Shown piece by piece: positions 8,286 to 16,701 of a stretch of DNA of 64,000 nucleotides; the first letter of the stretch is position 1; each line of letters starts with the position of its first letter. This stretch comes from Pseudomonas capeferrum (lineage in GTDB: Bacteria > Pseudomonadota > Gammaproteobacteria > Pseudomonadales > Pseudomonadaceae): contig NZ_JAAMQM010000027.1 of the NCBI RefSeq assembly GCF_013523055.1, forward strand, positions 1-64,000, given 5' to 3'. A program made the position numbers and the translations under genes. Under the pieces are notes generated by a model. It was not told where the DNA came from. It saw only the letters and a program-made list of their open reading frames with translations, and ran no database searches.

Positions 8286-8725
8286 GCGGGAATTTGACCG
8301 AGTTGGGAGCATGGGGTTGGATGGCGCGATAGCTGCCAGGTGCATGCTGTCAGGTTTTGTGGCGTTTTTGAGATCGAGCGCCGCTTGGGCAGCGCATTGC
8401 GAGCGAGCCGGCCTCCTGGCAAACCCCAATGCCAGTCGGCAAGGAAAAACATTCGACTTTCAAATGCTGAGGCTTATCTTTCGGCTTCTGAAATCTTCCT
8501 TGAAGCTCATGGCCTCGTCGCGGGACAAGCCCGCTCACCACCGGGAGCCTGCCTCGCTGCACCGCGTACTGGTGGTGAGCGGGCTTGTCCCGCGATGCGC
8601 CGCGCGAGCGGCGCTCGGTTTCGAGAGCGCCAAAAGCCTACTGGCATGCCCCTGGCAGCGGCAGCACGATCATAATCGCCCTCATCGCAGGGTGCCGTAC
8701 TGGCCTGCGATAGAGGGCGGTGGCC
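8286..8725. other. Convergent phaD/phaF intergenic region
   Basis: About 440 bases between two genes that end toward each other. The only clear structure is the REP inverted pair at 8518-8595. I find no gene here: the reading frames are short, run into the phaF antisense strand or cross the REP hairpin. Bases 8680-8725 include a short inverted segment (ccctcatcgcaggg / cctgcgatagaggg) that could end phaF transcripts. Confidence 0.65.
8518..8595. repeat. Inverted pair of REP palindromes
   Basis: Bases 8518-8542 and 8571-8595 are perfect 25-bp reverse complements with a 28-base loop, and share the core (cgcgggacaagcccgctcac) with the REP elements upstream of hslV. Placed between convergent transcription units, the hairpin can work as a bidirectional transcription or mRNA-decay barrier. 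Confidence 0.93.
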
Positions 8726-9613
8726 TCAGCCCTGACTGGCCGAGCTTTCCGAAGTCGACGGGGCGCTGCCGGAATTCGCGGTGCTTGCGGCGGGTGCCGA
8801 TTCAGCCTCTGCTGCCGATTGAACAGGCACATCAGCAACCACTTTGGAAGGCGACTTTCTGGCTGCCGGTTTTCTGGCTGCCGCAGGCTTGGCCGCGGTG
8901 GTGGAGGCGGACTTGCTCGCGCCAGACTTGCTCGCGGCAGTCTTGGTGGACGCTGTCTTGCTGGTTGCAGCCTTGGTAGTGCTGCTGGCCCTGGCAGTTT
9001 CTGCCTTGGAAGTACTGCTAGCCTTGCCGGTTTCTGCCTTGGCCGACGCCGGCTTGGCCGCCGCTGCGCGGGTGGTCGCGGGTTTTGACGCCGCTGCCTT
9101 GGGTGCTGCTTTTGCCGAGGAACGGGTCGATGCCTTGGCAAGTGGCGTGGCGGCTGCCGTATCGGTGGCCTCGGACCTGGTGGAGATCGGCGTCACCGAA
9201 GCGCCCGTGAGCTTCTCGATCTGCTTGGTCAGCGTATCGACCTGCTGATGCAGCGCCCTGATCTCGTTGCGACTCGGCACGCCGAGGCGGGAGATGGCGC
9301 TGTTCAAGCGCTTGTCGAAGGCCTCTTCCAGCTCGCCCCACTTGCCCAGGGCGCGCTCTTTGACATCGGAAACACGCGAGGACGCCGACCGCGCGCTGTC
9401 CCTGGCATCGTCCTTGGCCGATTCGGCACTCTTCCTGGCCTGCTTCTCGGCTTTTTCGCCATCCTTGACCAGAGAGTCGAACAGCTTGCTGCCGTCCTGA
9501 TCGACCTTGGAGTAGATACCCAGGCCCGCCAGCCAGATCTTGCGAGAATACTTTTCGATCCCGCCGACCCAGGAGCCATTGCTCTCTTTCTCGGTACTCT
9601 TCTTGCCAGCCAT
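8726..9613 (-). CDS. phaF: Phasin PhaF with histone-like C-terminal tail
   Basis: Granule-associated and nucleoid-associated protein, 295 residues, that coats PHA granules and helps share them between daughter cells. The N-terminal phasin domain (about residues 1-140) contains the amphipathic helix (YSRKIWLAGLGIYSKV) and a leucine-zipper-like stretch (IRALHQQVDTLTKQIEKL). The C-terminal half is low-complexity Ala/Lys/Ser/Thr with AAKPA-type repeats, like histone H1, and is expected to bind DNA. The tail is rich in Ser/Thr (TSKTASTK). It is co-transcribed with phaI, 10 bases upstream. Confidence 0.97.
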   Translation of the reverse strand: MAGKKSTEKESNGSWVGGIEKYSRKIWLAGLGIYSKVDQDGSKLFDSLVKDGEKAEKQARKSAESAKDDARDSARSASSRVSDVKERALGKWGELEEAFDKRLNSAISRLGVPSRNEIRALHQQVDTLTKQIEKLTGASVTPISTRSEATDTAAATPLAKASTRSSAKAAPKAAASKPATTRAAAAKPASAKAETGKASSTSKAETARASSTTKAATSKTASTKTAASKSGASKSASTTAAKPAAARKPAARKSPSKVVADVPVQSAAEAESAPAASTANSGSAPSTSESSASQG

Positions 9614-9623
9614 CCTGATCTCC

Positions 9624-10055
9624 TTATTGTTTGCGCGAGACGCGCGCGAGCAACGCCGTCAGCTCTTCAAGCTTGATGGACAATGTCTCCACGTCATGTT
9701 TAGACGGGATACCGACGCGATTCAAGGCACGAGCGACCCGCGCATCGAATGCTTTTTCGATCTTGTCCAGACGAACCTCGAATCGACCCCGCACCGCGGT
9801 CAGTTCCCGCTCGGTCTCGTTGAGTTGGCTGTTGGCAGCGTCCAAGCCATGGTCCACGGCCTTTTCGATACGCTTGCCGCCGCGTTTCTCAACGCCTTCG
9901 CCGGCTTTGATCAGCTCCTGGAAATAGTCGACGCCTTCCTGGCCGGCACGGGTGTAGGCACCCAGGCCCGCGAGCCAGATCTTGCGCGCGTAACCGCGCA
10001 CCTCGCCCAGGGTACTGTTCGGGACTTCTTTTTTCCTCAGGGTGACTCTGGCCAT
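9624..10055 (-). CDS. phaI: Phasin PhaI
   Basis: Small granule-coating phasin, 143 residues, paralogous to the N-terminal domain of PhaF: both share the YARKIWLAGLGAY-type helix and the ending pattern LNRVGIPSKHDVETLSIKLEE. It stabilises the granule surface. The start is ATG at 10055 (MARVTLRKK) with GAGG 8 bases upstream; a GTG nine bases earlier would overlap that ribosome site. It is the first gene of the minus-strand phaIF unit, which runs convergently to phaC1ZC2D. Confidence 0.96.
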   Translation of the reverse strand: MARVTLRKKEVPNSTLGEVRGYARKIWLAGLGAYTRAGQEGVDYFQELIKAGEGVEKRGGKRIEKAVDHGLDAANSQLNETERELTAVRGRFEVRLDKIEKAFDARVARALNRVGIPSKHDVETLSIKLEELTALLARVSRKQ

Positions 10056-10126
10056 GCTCTGCACCTCGCGCTCATTGATGGGAAAGGCTCGAACACAAGG
10101 TAGGCAAAAAAATTAGAATGCACACC

Positions 10127-10168
10127 CTAGGTGCGGCCGGCTAGGTGTGGCCGGCCAGGTGCGGCTGC
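10127..10168. repeat. Three tandem 14-bp GC-rich units upstream of phaI
   Basis: Units ctaggtgcggccgg (10127-10140), ctaggtgtggccgg (10141-10154) and a diverged third copy (10155-10168) stand head to tail about 70-110 bases before the phaI start. The period is not a whole number of helical turns (14 bp). It could be a regulator-binding array or simple slippage. Confidence 0.75.
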
Positions 10169-10231
10169 GAGGAGCGGCCGGTGGCAAGCGTGAGCGGGAC
10201 CGGACGGCACCGCTCGGAGAGTAACGCTCGC

Positions 10232-10507
10232 TCAGGCCAACGCCTTGTCCAGGGCGCGCTCGATCTCGCTCTTGATCTTGCCACTCATCATCGACAGCAT
10301 CATGCCCAGCTTCAGGTCGACCCGGATGCTGTCGTCCTCGATCTGGATGCTGCCGTTGGCGCCGCTGTGCGAGATGTCGACGCGATCGCCCTGCCAGTCG
10401 GCCTTGAGATCGTACTCGCGGGACAGTTTCTCGACCAGGGTTTCTGCCTTGGCACGCGCGGCCTCGCGACCGAGGCTGTGTTTGCGTTCGACGCTGATCT
10501 GGGTCAT
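10232..10507 (-). CDS. Polyhydroxyalkanoic acid system family protein
   Basis: A 91-residue protein of the PHA-granule-region family usually found next to phaI. It begins MTQISVERKHSLGREAARAK and ends in a charged helix (KIKSEIERALDKALA). Its biochemical role is not established; position and family name link it to PHA granules. It is on the same strand as phaI and phaF but 176 bases upstream of phaI, separated by the 14-bp repeats, so it may have its own promoter or be the first gene of the unit. Confidence 0.88.
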   Translation of the reverse strand: MTQISVERKHSLGREAARAKAETLVEKLSREYDLKADWQGDRVDISHSGANGSIQIEDDSIRVDLKLGMMLSMMSGKIKSEIERALDKALA

Positions 10508-10630
10508 GCGAAAATTCCTGGGTATGAAGACATACTCGCATTATGCCCGCACCCGTCCAACGGTACACCCTGCCAAGACAAATCCGCCCGATCACCCTAG
10601 AATGGCGATAATTTTTCTCGGTGAATCGAT

Positions 10631-11401
10631 ATGAACGACCAGCGCAAAGACGACCACGCCGAACCCAGCACCCATTTCGGCTACAAGAACGTGCCGGAAA
10701 GCCAGAAGGCGGCGAAGGTCGCCGAGGTCTTCCACTCCGTGGCGGCAAAGTACGACCTGATGAACGATGTCCTGTCCGGTGGCATGCACCGGTTGTGGAA
10801 GCGCTTCACCATCGAACTGTCCGGCGTGCGCACCGGCAACCGTGTACTGGATATCGCAGGTGGCACGGGCGACCTGGCCGCCAAGTTCGCCCGCCTGGTC
10901 GGCCCCACCGGCCAGGTCGTGCTGGCGGACATCAACAGTTCGATGCTCAAGGTCGGCCGTGATCGCCTGCTCGACCGGGGCGTGGCGGGCAATATCGAGT
11001 TCGTCCAGGCCGATGCCGAAAAGCTGCCCTTCCCGGACAACCATTTCGATTGCGTGACCATCGCCTTCGGTCTGCGCAACGTCACCCACAAGGAAGACGC
11101 CCTGCGATCCATGCTCCGTGTCCTCAAGCCCGGCGGCCGCCTGCTGGTGCTGGAGTTCTCCAAGCCGACCAATACGCTGATGTCCAAGGCCTACGACGCC
11201 TACTCGTTCGCCTTCATGCCGCTGGCCGGCAAGCTGATCACCAATGACGCCGAGAGCTATCGCTACCTGGCCGAGTCGATTCGCATGCACCCTGACCAGG
11301 AAACGCTCAAGAGCATGATGGTGGACGCCGGTTTCGACCGCGTCACCTACCACAACATGACCAGCGGCATCGTTGCCCTGCACCGGGGCATCAAGCCCTG
11401 A
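10631..11401 (+). CDS. ubiE: Ubiquinone/menaquinone C-methyltransferase UbiE
   Basis: SAM-dependent C-methyltransferase of ubiquinone biosynthesis, 256 residues. The Rossmann SAM motif I (VLDIAGGTGDLA) lies near residues 71-82, and the UbiE signatures (YDLMNDVLSGGMHRLWK, and NVTHKEDALRSM) are present. The start at 10631 is preceded by weak ribosome-site sequence. The stop overlaps the ubiJ start (TGATG), and ubiJ overlaps ubiB, so this is a tight ubiE-ubiJ-ubiB operon. Regulation is not visible. Confidence 0.98.
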   Translation: MNDQRKDDHAEPSTHFGYKNVPESQKAAKVAEVFHSVAAKYDLMNDVLSGGMHRLWKRFTIELSGVRTGNRVLDIAGGTGDLAAKFARLVGPTGQVVLADINSSMLKVGRDRLLDRGVAGNIEFVQADAEKLPFPDNHFDCVTIAFGLRNVTHKEDALRSMLRVLKPGGRLLVLEFSKPTNTLMSKAYDAYSFAFMPLAGKLITNDAESYRYLAESIRMHPDQETLKSMMVDAGFDRVTYHNMTSGIVALHRGIKP

Positions 11402-12024
11402 TGTTCCTGGCCGGCCTCCTCGCCAGCGTCGAACACGGTCTCAACCGTGTCCTGCGCATGGACAGCACGGCGCTGCCGCGACTGGGCGCGCTCGAAGGCA
11501 AGGTGATTGCCATCGACTGTCGTCAGCCGTCACTGCAGGTCTTCGTCGTGCCGGATGAAGAAGGCCTGATGCTCGCCGCGCACTGGGAAGGCGAGGTCGA
11601 TTGCACCTTGCGCGCACCTGCCGGCAGCCTGGTCCAGCTGGCATTCGCCAGGGACAAGAACGCCGTCTTGCATGCTCCGCAGGTCGAGCTGCGCGGTGAC
11701 ACCGCCGTACTGCTGGACCTGTTCGGCATACTCCAGGACCTGGAGCTGGACTGGGAATACGAACTGTCGCGCTGGCTGGGCCCTGTGCCTACCGCGCTGC
11801 TCGCCGGCCACCTGCGCCTGCGCGCGCGCTGGACCCGCGAGGGCCTGGCCCGTTTCAACCAGAACCTGTCCGAATACCTCGCCGAAGAGTCTCGAACTCT
11901 GGTAGGCCAGCGTGAAGCCGAAGCGGCCTTCAGCGAACTCGATGCGCTGAAGGTCGATATCGAACGCCTCGAGGCGCGTATCCAGCGCCTTGCCCGATCC
12001 CTTGATACCAGCGATAACGCATGA
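11401..12024 (+). CDS. ubiJ: Ubiquinone biosynthesis accessory factor UbiJ
   Basis: Lipid-binding accessory protein of the aerobic ubiquinone complex, 207 residues. An N-terminal SCP2 sterol-carrier domain (about residues 10-115) is followed by a helical tail with a coiled coil (VDIERLEARIQRLARSL). In E. coli UbiJ binds ubiquinone intermediates and works with UbiK and the hydroxylases. Identification rests on the SCP2 fold and the invariant place between ubiE and ubiB. The first base is shared with the last base of ubiE. Confidence 0.93.
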   Translation: MFLAGLLASVEHGLNRVLRMDSTALPRLGALEGKVIAIDCRQPSLQVFVVPDEEGLMLAAHWEGEVDCTLRAPAGSLVQLAFARDKNAVLHAPQVELRGDTAVLLDLFGILQDLELDWEYELSRWLGPVPTALLAGHLRLRARWTREGLARFNQNLSEYLAEESRTLVGQREAEAAFSELDALKVDIERLEARIQRLARSLDTSDNA

Positions 12025-13628
12025 AGCTGCTCGCCGTCCGCCGTCTGTTGCGCATCCAGCGCGTCGTAATCCGTTACCGACTCGATGATTTGCTGTTCGA
12101 CCTGCCCCTGCCCTGGTGGCTGATGGGCCTGCGCCTGTTCATGCCCTGGCGCTGGCTGCCGCGCAAGCCTTCGCCGCTGAGCCGTGGCGCGCGCCTGCGC
12201 ATGGCGCTGCAGGACCTCGGGCCGATCTTCATCAAGTTCGGCCAGCTGCTTTCCACTCGCCGCGACCTGCTGCCCACGGACATGGCCGATGAGCTCATGC
12301 TGCTGCAGGACCGGGTACCGCCCTTCGATCCGAAGAAGGCCGTGGCCCTGATCGAAGCGCAACTGGGAGCCACGGTCGGCGAGGTGTTCAGCCGGTTCGA
12401 CGTCGAGCCGCTGGCTTCGGCCTCCGTGGCCCAGGTGCATGCCGCGCGGCTCAAGAGCGGCGAGGAAGTGGTGGTCAAGGTCGTGCGTCCCGGTCTCAAG
12501 CCGGTGATCGCCCAGGACCTGGCCTGGCTGTTCCTGATCGCCAAGGGTGCCGAGCGTGTGTCCGCCGATGCCCGTCGCCTGCACCCGGTCGAAGTGGTCA
12601 ACGATTACGAGAAGACCATCTACGACGAGCTGGACCTGCTGCGCGAGGCGGCCAACGCGAGCCAGCTGCGACGCAATTTCGAAGGCTCGGACATGATGTA
12701 CGTGCCTCAGGTCTACTGGGACTGGTGCCGCCCCAAGGTACTGGTGATGGAGCGTATCTACGGCGTGCCGGTCACCGACCTCGCAGCCTTGGCCGACCAG
12801 CGCACGGACATGAAGATGCTGGCCGAACGCGGTGTCGAGCTGTTCTTCACCCAGGTCTTCCGTGACAGCTTCTTCCATGCCGACATGCACCCGGGCAACA
12901 TCTTCGTCAGCACCGTGAAGCCGTGGAGCCCGAAGTACATCGCCATCGATTGCGGCATCGTCGGCAGCCTCACGCCCGAGGACCAGGATTACCTGGCACG
13001 CAACCTGTTCGCTTTCTTCAAGCGTGACTACCGTCGTGTCGCCCAGTTGCATATCGACTCCGGCTGGGTGCCGGCGCAGACCAAGCTCAATGAATTCGAG
13101 GCGGCTATCCGCACCGTGTGCGAGCCGATCTTCGAAAAGCCGCTGAAGGACATTTCCTTCGGCCAAGTGCTCATGCGCCTGTTCCAGACCGCCCGGCGCT
13201 TCAACATGGAGGTCCAGCCGCAGCTGGTGTTGCTGCAGAAGACTTTGCTCAACATCGAAGGCCTGGGCCGTCAGCTCTACCCCGACCTGGACCTGTGGAG
13301 CACCGCGCAACCGTACCTGGAACGCTGGATGCGCGAGCGCATGAGCCCCAAGACAGTATTGGGCAACCTGCACAGCCAGGTCGAGCAGTTGCCGCACCTG
13401 GCCGGCATGACCCGCGACCTGCTTGAACGCCTCTCGCAGCCGCACCTGAAAGACCCGAAGATGCCGCGCCAACGTGACCACGACGGCTGGGCACTGCGCC
13501 TGCTGGGTGCGGGACTGCTCACGGGCGGCGCGACCCTCGCGGTGGGCGCGGCCAGTCTGAGCGCCCCGGCTGCCTGGCCGGCATGGCTGATGCTGGCCGC
13601 GGGTCTCTACCTGGTCGTGCGCCGATAG
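12021..13628 (+). CDS. ubiB: Ubiquinone biosynthesis kinase-like protein UbiB
   Basis: ABC1/ADCK-family atypical kinase/ATPase required for ubiquinone synthesis, 535 residues. It shows the family KxGQ motif (IKFGQLLSTRRDLLP, near residue 72), the AQVHAA lysine-region motif near residue 138, and the catalytic loop FFHADMHPGNIF near residue 286. Two hydrophobic helices at the C terminus (about residues 495-535) anchor it in the inner membrane. It starts inside ubiJ by a 4-base ATGA overlap. Confidence 0.97.
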   Translation: MKLLAVRRLLRIQRVVIRYRLDDLLFDLPLPWWLMGLRLFMPWRWLPRKPSPLSRGARLRMALQDLGPIFIKFGQLLSTRRDLLPTDMADELMLLQDRVPPFDPKKAVALIEAQLGATVGEVFSRFDVEPLASASVAQVHAARLKSGEEVVVKVVRPGLKPVIAQDLAWLFLIAKGAERVSADARRLHPVEVVNDYEKTIYDELDLLREAANASQLRRNFEGSDMMYVPQVYWDWCRPKVLVMERIYGVPVTDLAALADQRTDMKMLAERGVELFFTQVFRDSFFHADMHPGNIFVSTVKPWSPKYIAIDCGIVGSLTPEDQDYLARNLFAFFKRDYRRVAQLHIDSGWVPAQTKLNEFEAAIRTVCEPIFEKPLKDISFGQVLMRLFQTARRFNMEVQPQLVLLQKTLLNIEGLGRQLYPDLDLWSTAQPYLERWMRERMSPKTVLGNLHSQVEQLPHLAGMTRDLLERLSQPHLKDPKMPRQRDHDGWALRLLGAGLLTGGATLAVGAASLSAPAAWPAWLMLAAGLYLVVRR

Positions 13629-13696
13629 CCAGCCGCGCCGCTGGCTGGCACACTAGCGCCAGGGCCCCAGGAGCGGGCCTGGTTTTGGAGCCGAAG

Positions 13697-14089
13697 ATGA
13701 AAGACTGGCTGGACGAGATCAAGTGGAACAGCGATGGCCTGGTACCGGCCATTGCCCAGGACCACAAGACCGGGCGTGTATTGATGATGGCCTGGATGAA
13801 CCGTGAATCCCTGGCCCTGACGGCTGCCGAGCAACGGGCCATCTACTGGTCGCGCTCGCGTGGCAAACTGTGGCGCAAGGGTGAGGAATCGGGCCATGTG
13901 CAGAAACTGCACGAGATGCGCCTGGACTGCGATGCCGACGTGATCGTACTGATGGTCGAGCAACTGGGCCATATCGCCTGCCACACCGGTCGCGAGAGCT
14001 GCTTCTATCGCGTGTACGAAGACGGCCGATGGATCACCGTCGATCCGGTCATCAAGGACCCTGATGCCATCTACAACGCAGGACATTGA
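13697..14089 (+). CDS. hisI: Phosphoribosyl-AMP cyclohydrolase HisI
   Basis: Third step of histidine biosynthesis: opens the adenine ring of phosphoribosyl-AMP. The protein is 130 residues. Zinc-binding cysteines appear in LDCDADVI and CHTGRESCFYR, as the family needs. It is a separate gene, not fused to hisE as in enterobacteria; hisE follows one base after its stop. The start at 13697 (MKDWLDEIKWNSDGLVPAI) follows GGAG at 13687-13690, 6 bases upstream; the frame extends upstream into ubiB without support. Confidence 0.97.
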   Translation: MKDWLDEIKWNSDGLVPAIAQDHKTGRVLMMAWMNRESLALTAAEQRAIYWSRSRGKLWRKGEESGHVQKLHEMRLDCDADVIVLMVEQLGHIACHTGRESCFYRVYEDGRWITVDPVIKDPDAIYNAGH

Positions 14090-14090
14090 C

Positions 14091-14426
14091 ATGAGCGACA
14101 CTCTGACCCGCCTTGCCCAAGTTCTTGAAGAACGCAAAGGCGCGGCCCCTGACAGCTCCTATGTGGCCAGTCTCTACCACAAGGGCCTGAACAAGATCCT
14201 CGAGAAGCTCGGCGAAGAGTCGATCGAGACGATCATCGCCGCCAAGGATGCCGCCATCAGCAAGGATTGCAGCGATGTCATCTACGAGACCGCGGACCTG
14301 TGGTTTCATAGCCTGGTCATGCTGAGCGCGTTGGGGCAGCATCCACAAGCCGTGCTGGACGAACTGGACCGCCGCTTCGGCCTGTCCGGGCACGCCGAAA
14401 AAGCCGCACGACAGCCATCGGCCTGA
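14091..14426 (+). CDS. hisE: Phosphoribosyl-ATP pyrophosphatase HisE
   Basis: Second step of histidine biosynthesis: hydrolyses phosphoribosyl-ATP to phosphoribosyl-AMP. The protein is 111 residues, an all-α MazG-like pyrophosphatase with the metal-binding signature (KLGEESIETIIAA, then SDVIYETADLWFH). It starts one base after hisI and is followed after 25 bases by tatA. The hisIE-tatABC adjacency is a stable Pseudomonas arrangement. Confidence 0.97.
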   Translation: MSDTLTRLAQVLEERKGAAPDSSYVASLYHKGLNKILEKLGEESIETIIAAKDAAISKDCSDVIYETADLWFHSLVMLSALGQHPQAVLDELDRRFGLSGHAEKAARQPSA

Positions 14427-14451
14427 CTGAAATGAACTCGAGGAGAGCATC

Positions 14452-14730
14452 ATGGGTATTTTTGACTGGAAACACTGGATCGTCCTGCTGGTGGTCGTGG
14501 TACTGGTGTTCGGCACCAAGAAACTGAAGAACCTGGGCGGCGACCTGGGCGAGTCGATCAAGGGCTTTCGCAAAGCCATGAACGATGAAGAGCAGAAACC
14601 CGTCGAGCCGACCCCACCGCCCGCGCAACCCATGCCGCCGGTACAGCCACACGGCACCGCCCCGCTGAACCAGCCGCAGACCCTCGAAGGCCAGGCCCAC
14701 CCGGTCCAAGACCCGATTCGGAAAGACTGA
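14452..14730 (+). CDS. tatA: Sec-independent translocase subunit TatA
   Basis: Pore-forming subunit of the twin-arginine translocase, which exports folded proteins. The protein is 92 residues: an N-terminal transmembrane helix (WIVLLVVVVLVFGTKKL, residues 8-24), the FGTKKLKNLGGDLG hinge, an amphipathic helix with GFRKAM, and a proline-rich disordered tail. AGGAGA lies six bases or so before the start. tatB follows after three bases. Confidence 0.97.
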   Translation: MGIFDWKHWIVLLVVVVLVFGTKKLKNLGGDLGESIKGFRKAMNDEEQKPVEPTPPPAQPMPPVQPHGTAPLNQPQTLEGQAHPVQDPIRKD

Positions 14731-14733
14731 CCA

Positions 14734-15111
14734 ATGTTCGGGATCAGCTTCAGTGAGCTGCTGCTCGTAGGCCTGATTTCCCTGCTGGTGCTCGGCCCCG
14801 AGCGCTTGCCGGGCGCCGCGCGTACCGCAGGCCTGTGGATCGGCCGACTCAAACGCAGCTTCAACAGCATCCGGCAGGAGGTCGAGCGCGAAATCGGCGC
14901 CGATGACATCCGTCGTCAGCTACACAACGAGCACATCCTCTCGATGGAGCAGGAGGCACGCCGCATCCTCAACCCGCAGGCGCCGAAAACACCACCGGCG
15001 GCTCCCACAGCGTCGCCCGCCAGCTCCAACGATGCGCCCGCGCCAGTCGATACCACCGCACCTGCGCCCGTTACCCCGGCCGAGCCACCTCAACCGCCAC
15101 GAGCCCCATGA
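14734..15111 (+). CDS. tatB: Sec-independent translocase subunit TatB
   Basis: TatB forms the substrate receptor with TatC. The protein is 125 residues. It begins MFGISFSELLLVGLISLLVLGPERLP, the TatB signature with the helix-ending LGPERLP, followed by an amphipathic helix (RSFNSIRQEVEREIG) and a Pro/Ala/Thr-rich tail from about residue 80. The last four bases overlap the tatC start. Confidence 0.97.
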   Translation: MFGISFSELLLVGLISLLVLGPERLPGAARTAGLWIGRLKRSFNSIRQEVEREIGADDIRRQLHNEHILSMEQEARRILNPQAPKTPPAAPTASPASSNDAPAPVDTTAPAPVTPAEPPQPPRAP

Positions 15112-15899
15112 GCGAAATCCCGGAACACGACCAGCCGATGCCGCTGGTCTCGCACCTGACCGAACTGCGTACCCGCCTTCTGCGCTGCGTGGCCGCCATC
15201 TTCCTGATCTTCGCCGGGCTGTTCGCCTTCGCCCAGCAGATCTACACGCTGGTCTCGGCACCGTTGCGCGAGCACTTGCCCGCCAACGCGACGATGATCG
15301 CCACCGATGTCGCCTCGCCGTTCCTGACGCCGTTCAAGCTGACCATGATCGTCTCGCTGTTCCTGGCCATGCCGGTCATCCTGCAGCAGATCTGGGGCTT
15401 CATCGCACCGGGCCTGTATCGTCATGAAAAGCGCATCGCCATCCCGCTGTTGATCTCCAGCATCATCCTCTTCTACGCGGGCATGGCCTTCGCCTATTTC
15501 CTGGTGTTCCCGCTGATTTTCGGCTTCTTCGCCAGCGCCACTCCCGAGGGCGTGTCGATGATGACGGACATCGCCAGCTACCTGGATTTCGTCATGACCT
15601 TGTTCTTCGCCTTCGGCGTGGCGTTCGAGATCCCCGTGGCCGTGGTCCTGCTGGTGTGGATCGGCGTGGTCGACGTCAAGTATCTGAAGAAGATCCGTCC
15701 CTACGTGATCATCGGCTGCTTCGTCGTCGGCATGGTCCTCACTCCGCCCGATATCTTCTCGCAGACATTGCTGGCGGTGCCCATGTGGCTGCTGTTCGAG
15801 ATCGGCGTGCTGTTCGGTGGCCTGATCCGCAAGCGCAGCCGTGAGAACGACGAGACCGCCGACCACCATGACGATCAGCCACCAGCGACCCAGCCATGA
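15108..15899 (+). CDS. tatC: Sec-independent translocase subunit TatC
   Basis: Multispanning receptor for twin-arginine signal peptides, 263 residues. It starts MSEIPEHDQPMPLVSHLTELRTR, with the cytoplasmic L-x-ELR motif that contacts the RR signal, and has six transmembrane helices. The conserved F-x-x-P-x-F-like periplasmic region and the QIWGFIAPGLY segment are present. It overlaps tatB by 4 bases, and its stop overlaps the rsmE start by 4 bases, so rsmE is probably translated from the same message. Confidence 0.98.
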   Translation: MSEIPEHDQPMPLVSHLTELRTRLLRCVAAIFLIFAGLFAFAQQIYTLVSAPLREHLPANATMIATDVASPFLTPFKLTMIVSLFLAMPVILQQIWGFIAPGLYRHEKRIAIPLLISSIILFYAGMAFAYFLVFPLIFGFFASATPEGVSMMTDIASYLDFVMTLFFAFGVAFEIPVAVVLLVWIGVVDVKYLKKIRPYVIIGCFVVGMVLTPPDIFSQTLLAVPMWLLFEIGVLFGGLIRKRSRENDETADHHDDQPPATQP

Positions 15900-16603
15900 A
15901 CCTGCTTGTGCTTGATGACGCCGACTTCATCGCGGCGGATCGCGTGGTCCTGGCCGACCGGCGCTTCACCCACATGCAGGAGATCCACCGTGTCGAAGTC
16001 GGTGACAGCCTGCGGGTAGGCCGGCTGGGCGGCTTGATGGGCAAGGCCACGGTCGTGCGGCTGGAAGGTCATCAGGCCGAACTCGAGGTCGGCTTCGACC
16101 AGCCGCCACCAGCCAAGCTGCCACTCACGCTGGTGCTTGCCCTGCCCCGCCCGAAGATGCTGCGTCGGGTCTTCCAGACCGTGGCCACCCTGGGCGTGCA
16201 ACGCTTGATCCTGGTCAACAGCTACCGTGTCGAGAAAAGTTTCTGGCAGACACCCTTTCTCACCCCCGAGGCGATCCGCGAGAACCTCATCCTCGGCCTG
16301 GAGCAGGCTCGCGATACCGTCCTGCCCGAGGTGATCATCGAGAAGCGCTTCAAACCGTTCGTCGAAGACCGCCTGCCCGCCATCGCCGAAGGCACCCTGG
16401 GTCTGGTCGGCCATCCGGGGCAATACCCTGCCTGCCCGCGCGCCGTCGATCGCTCCGTGACCCTGGCCATTGGCCCTGAAGGCGGCTGGATACCCTACGA
16501 GATAGAGCTGCTGGGCAAGGCCGGCCTGGCGCCCGTACAGCTTGGCGACCGAATCCTGCGCGTGGAAACAGCGGTGACCGCGCTTCTATCGCGAATTTTC
16601 TGA
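15896..16603 (+). CDS. rsmE: 16S rRNA m3U1498 methyltransferase RsmE
   Basis: SPOUT-class methyltransferase that methylates U1498 of 16S rRNA in the 30S subunit. The protein is 235 residues: an N-terminal PUA-like RNA-binding domain (about 1-70), then the trefoil-knot catalytic domain with the knot motifs LAIGPEGGWIPYEIELL and LGDRILRVETAVTAL. Start and stop fit the family. It is the last gene of the tat run, 98 bases before the chemoreceptor gene. Confidence 0.95.
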   Translation: MNLLVLDDADFIAADRVVLADRRFTHMQEIHRVEVGDSLRVGRLGGLMGKATVVRLEGHQAELEVGFDQPPPAKLPLTLVLALPRPKMLRRVFQTVATLGVQRLILVNSYRVEKSFWQTPFLTPEAIRENLILGLEQARDTVLPEVIIEKRFKPFVEDRLPAIAEGTLGLVGHPGQYPACPRAVDRSVTLAIGPEGGWIPYEIELLGKAGLAPVQLGDRILRVETAVTALLSRIF

Positions 16604-16701
16604 CAAGCTTTTCGGATAACTCCTAGGTCAAGTTCTGACAGTGCAGGCCGATGCAAGGCCAAGCACATCAAAACGCCGAACGAGCGTCAGGGAGTCGATC
16701 C

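Noticed and set aside
11523..13481. Long minus-strand open frame (652 codons) opposite ubiJ and ubiB
   Set aside because: It is antisense to two clear genes, has no family features or ribosome site, and is typical of GC-rich shadow frames.
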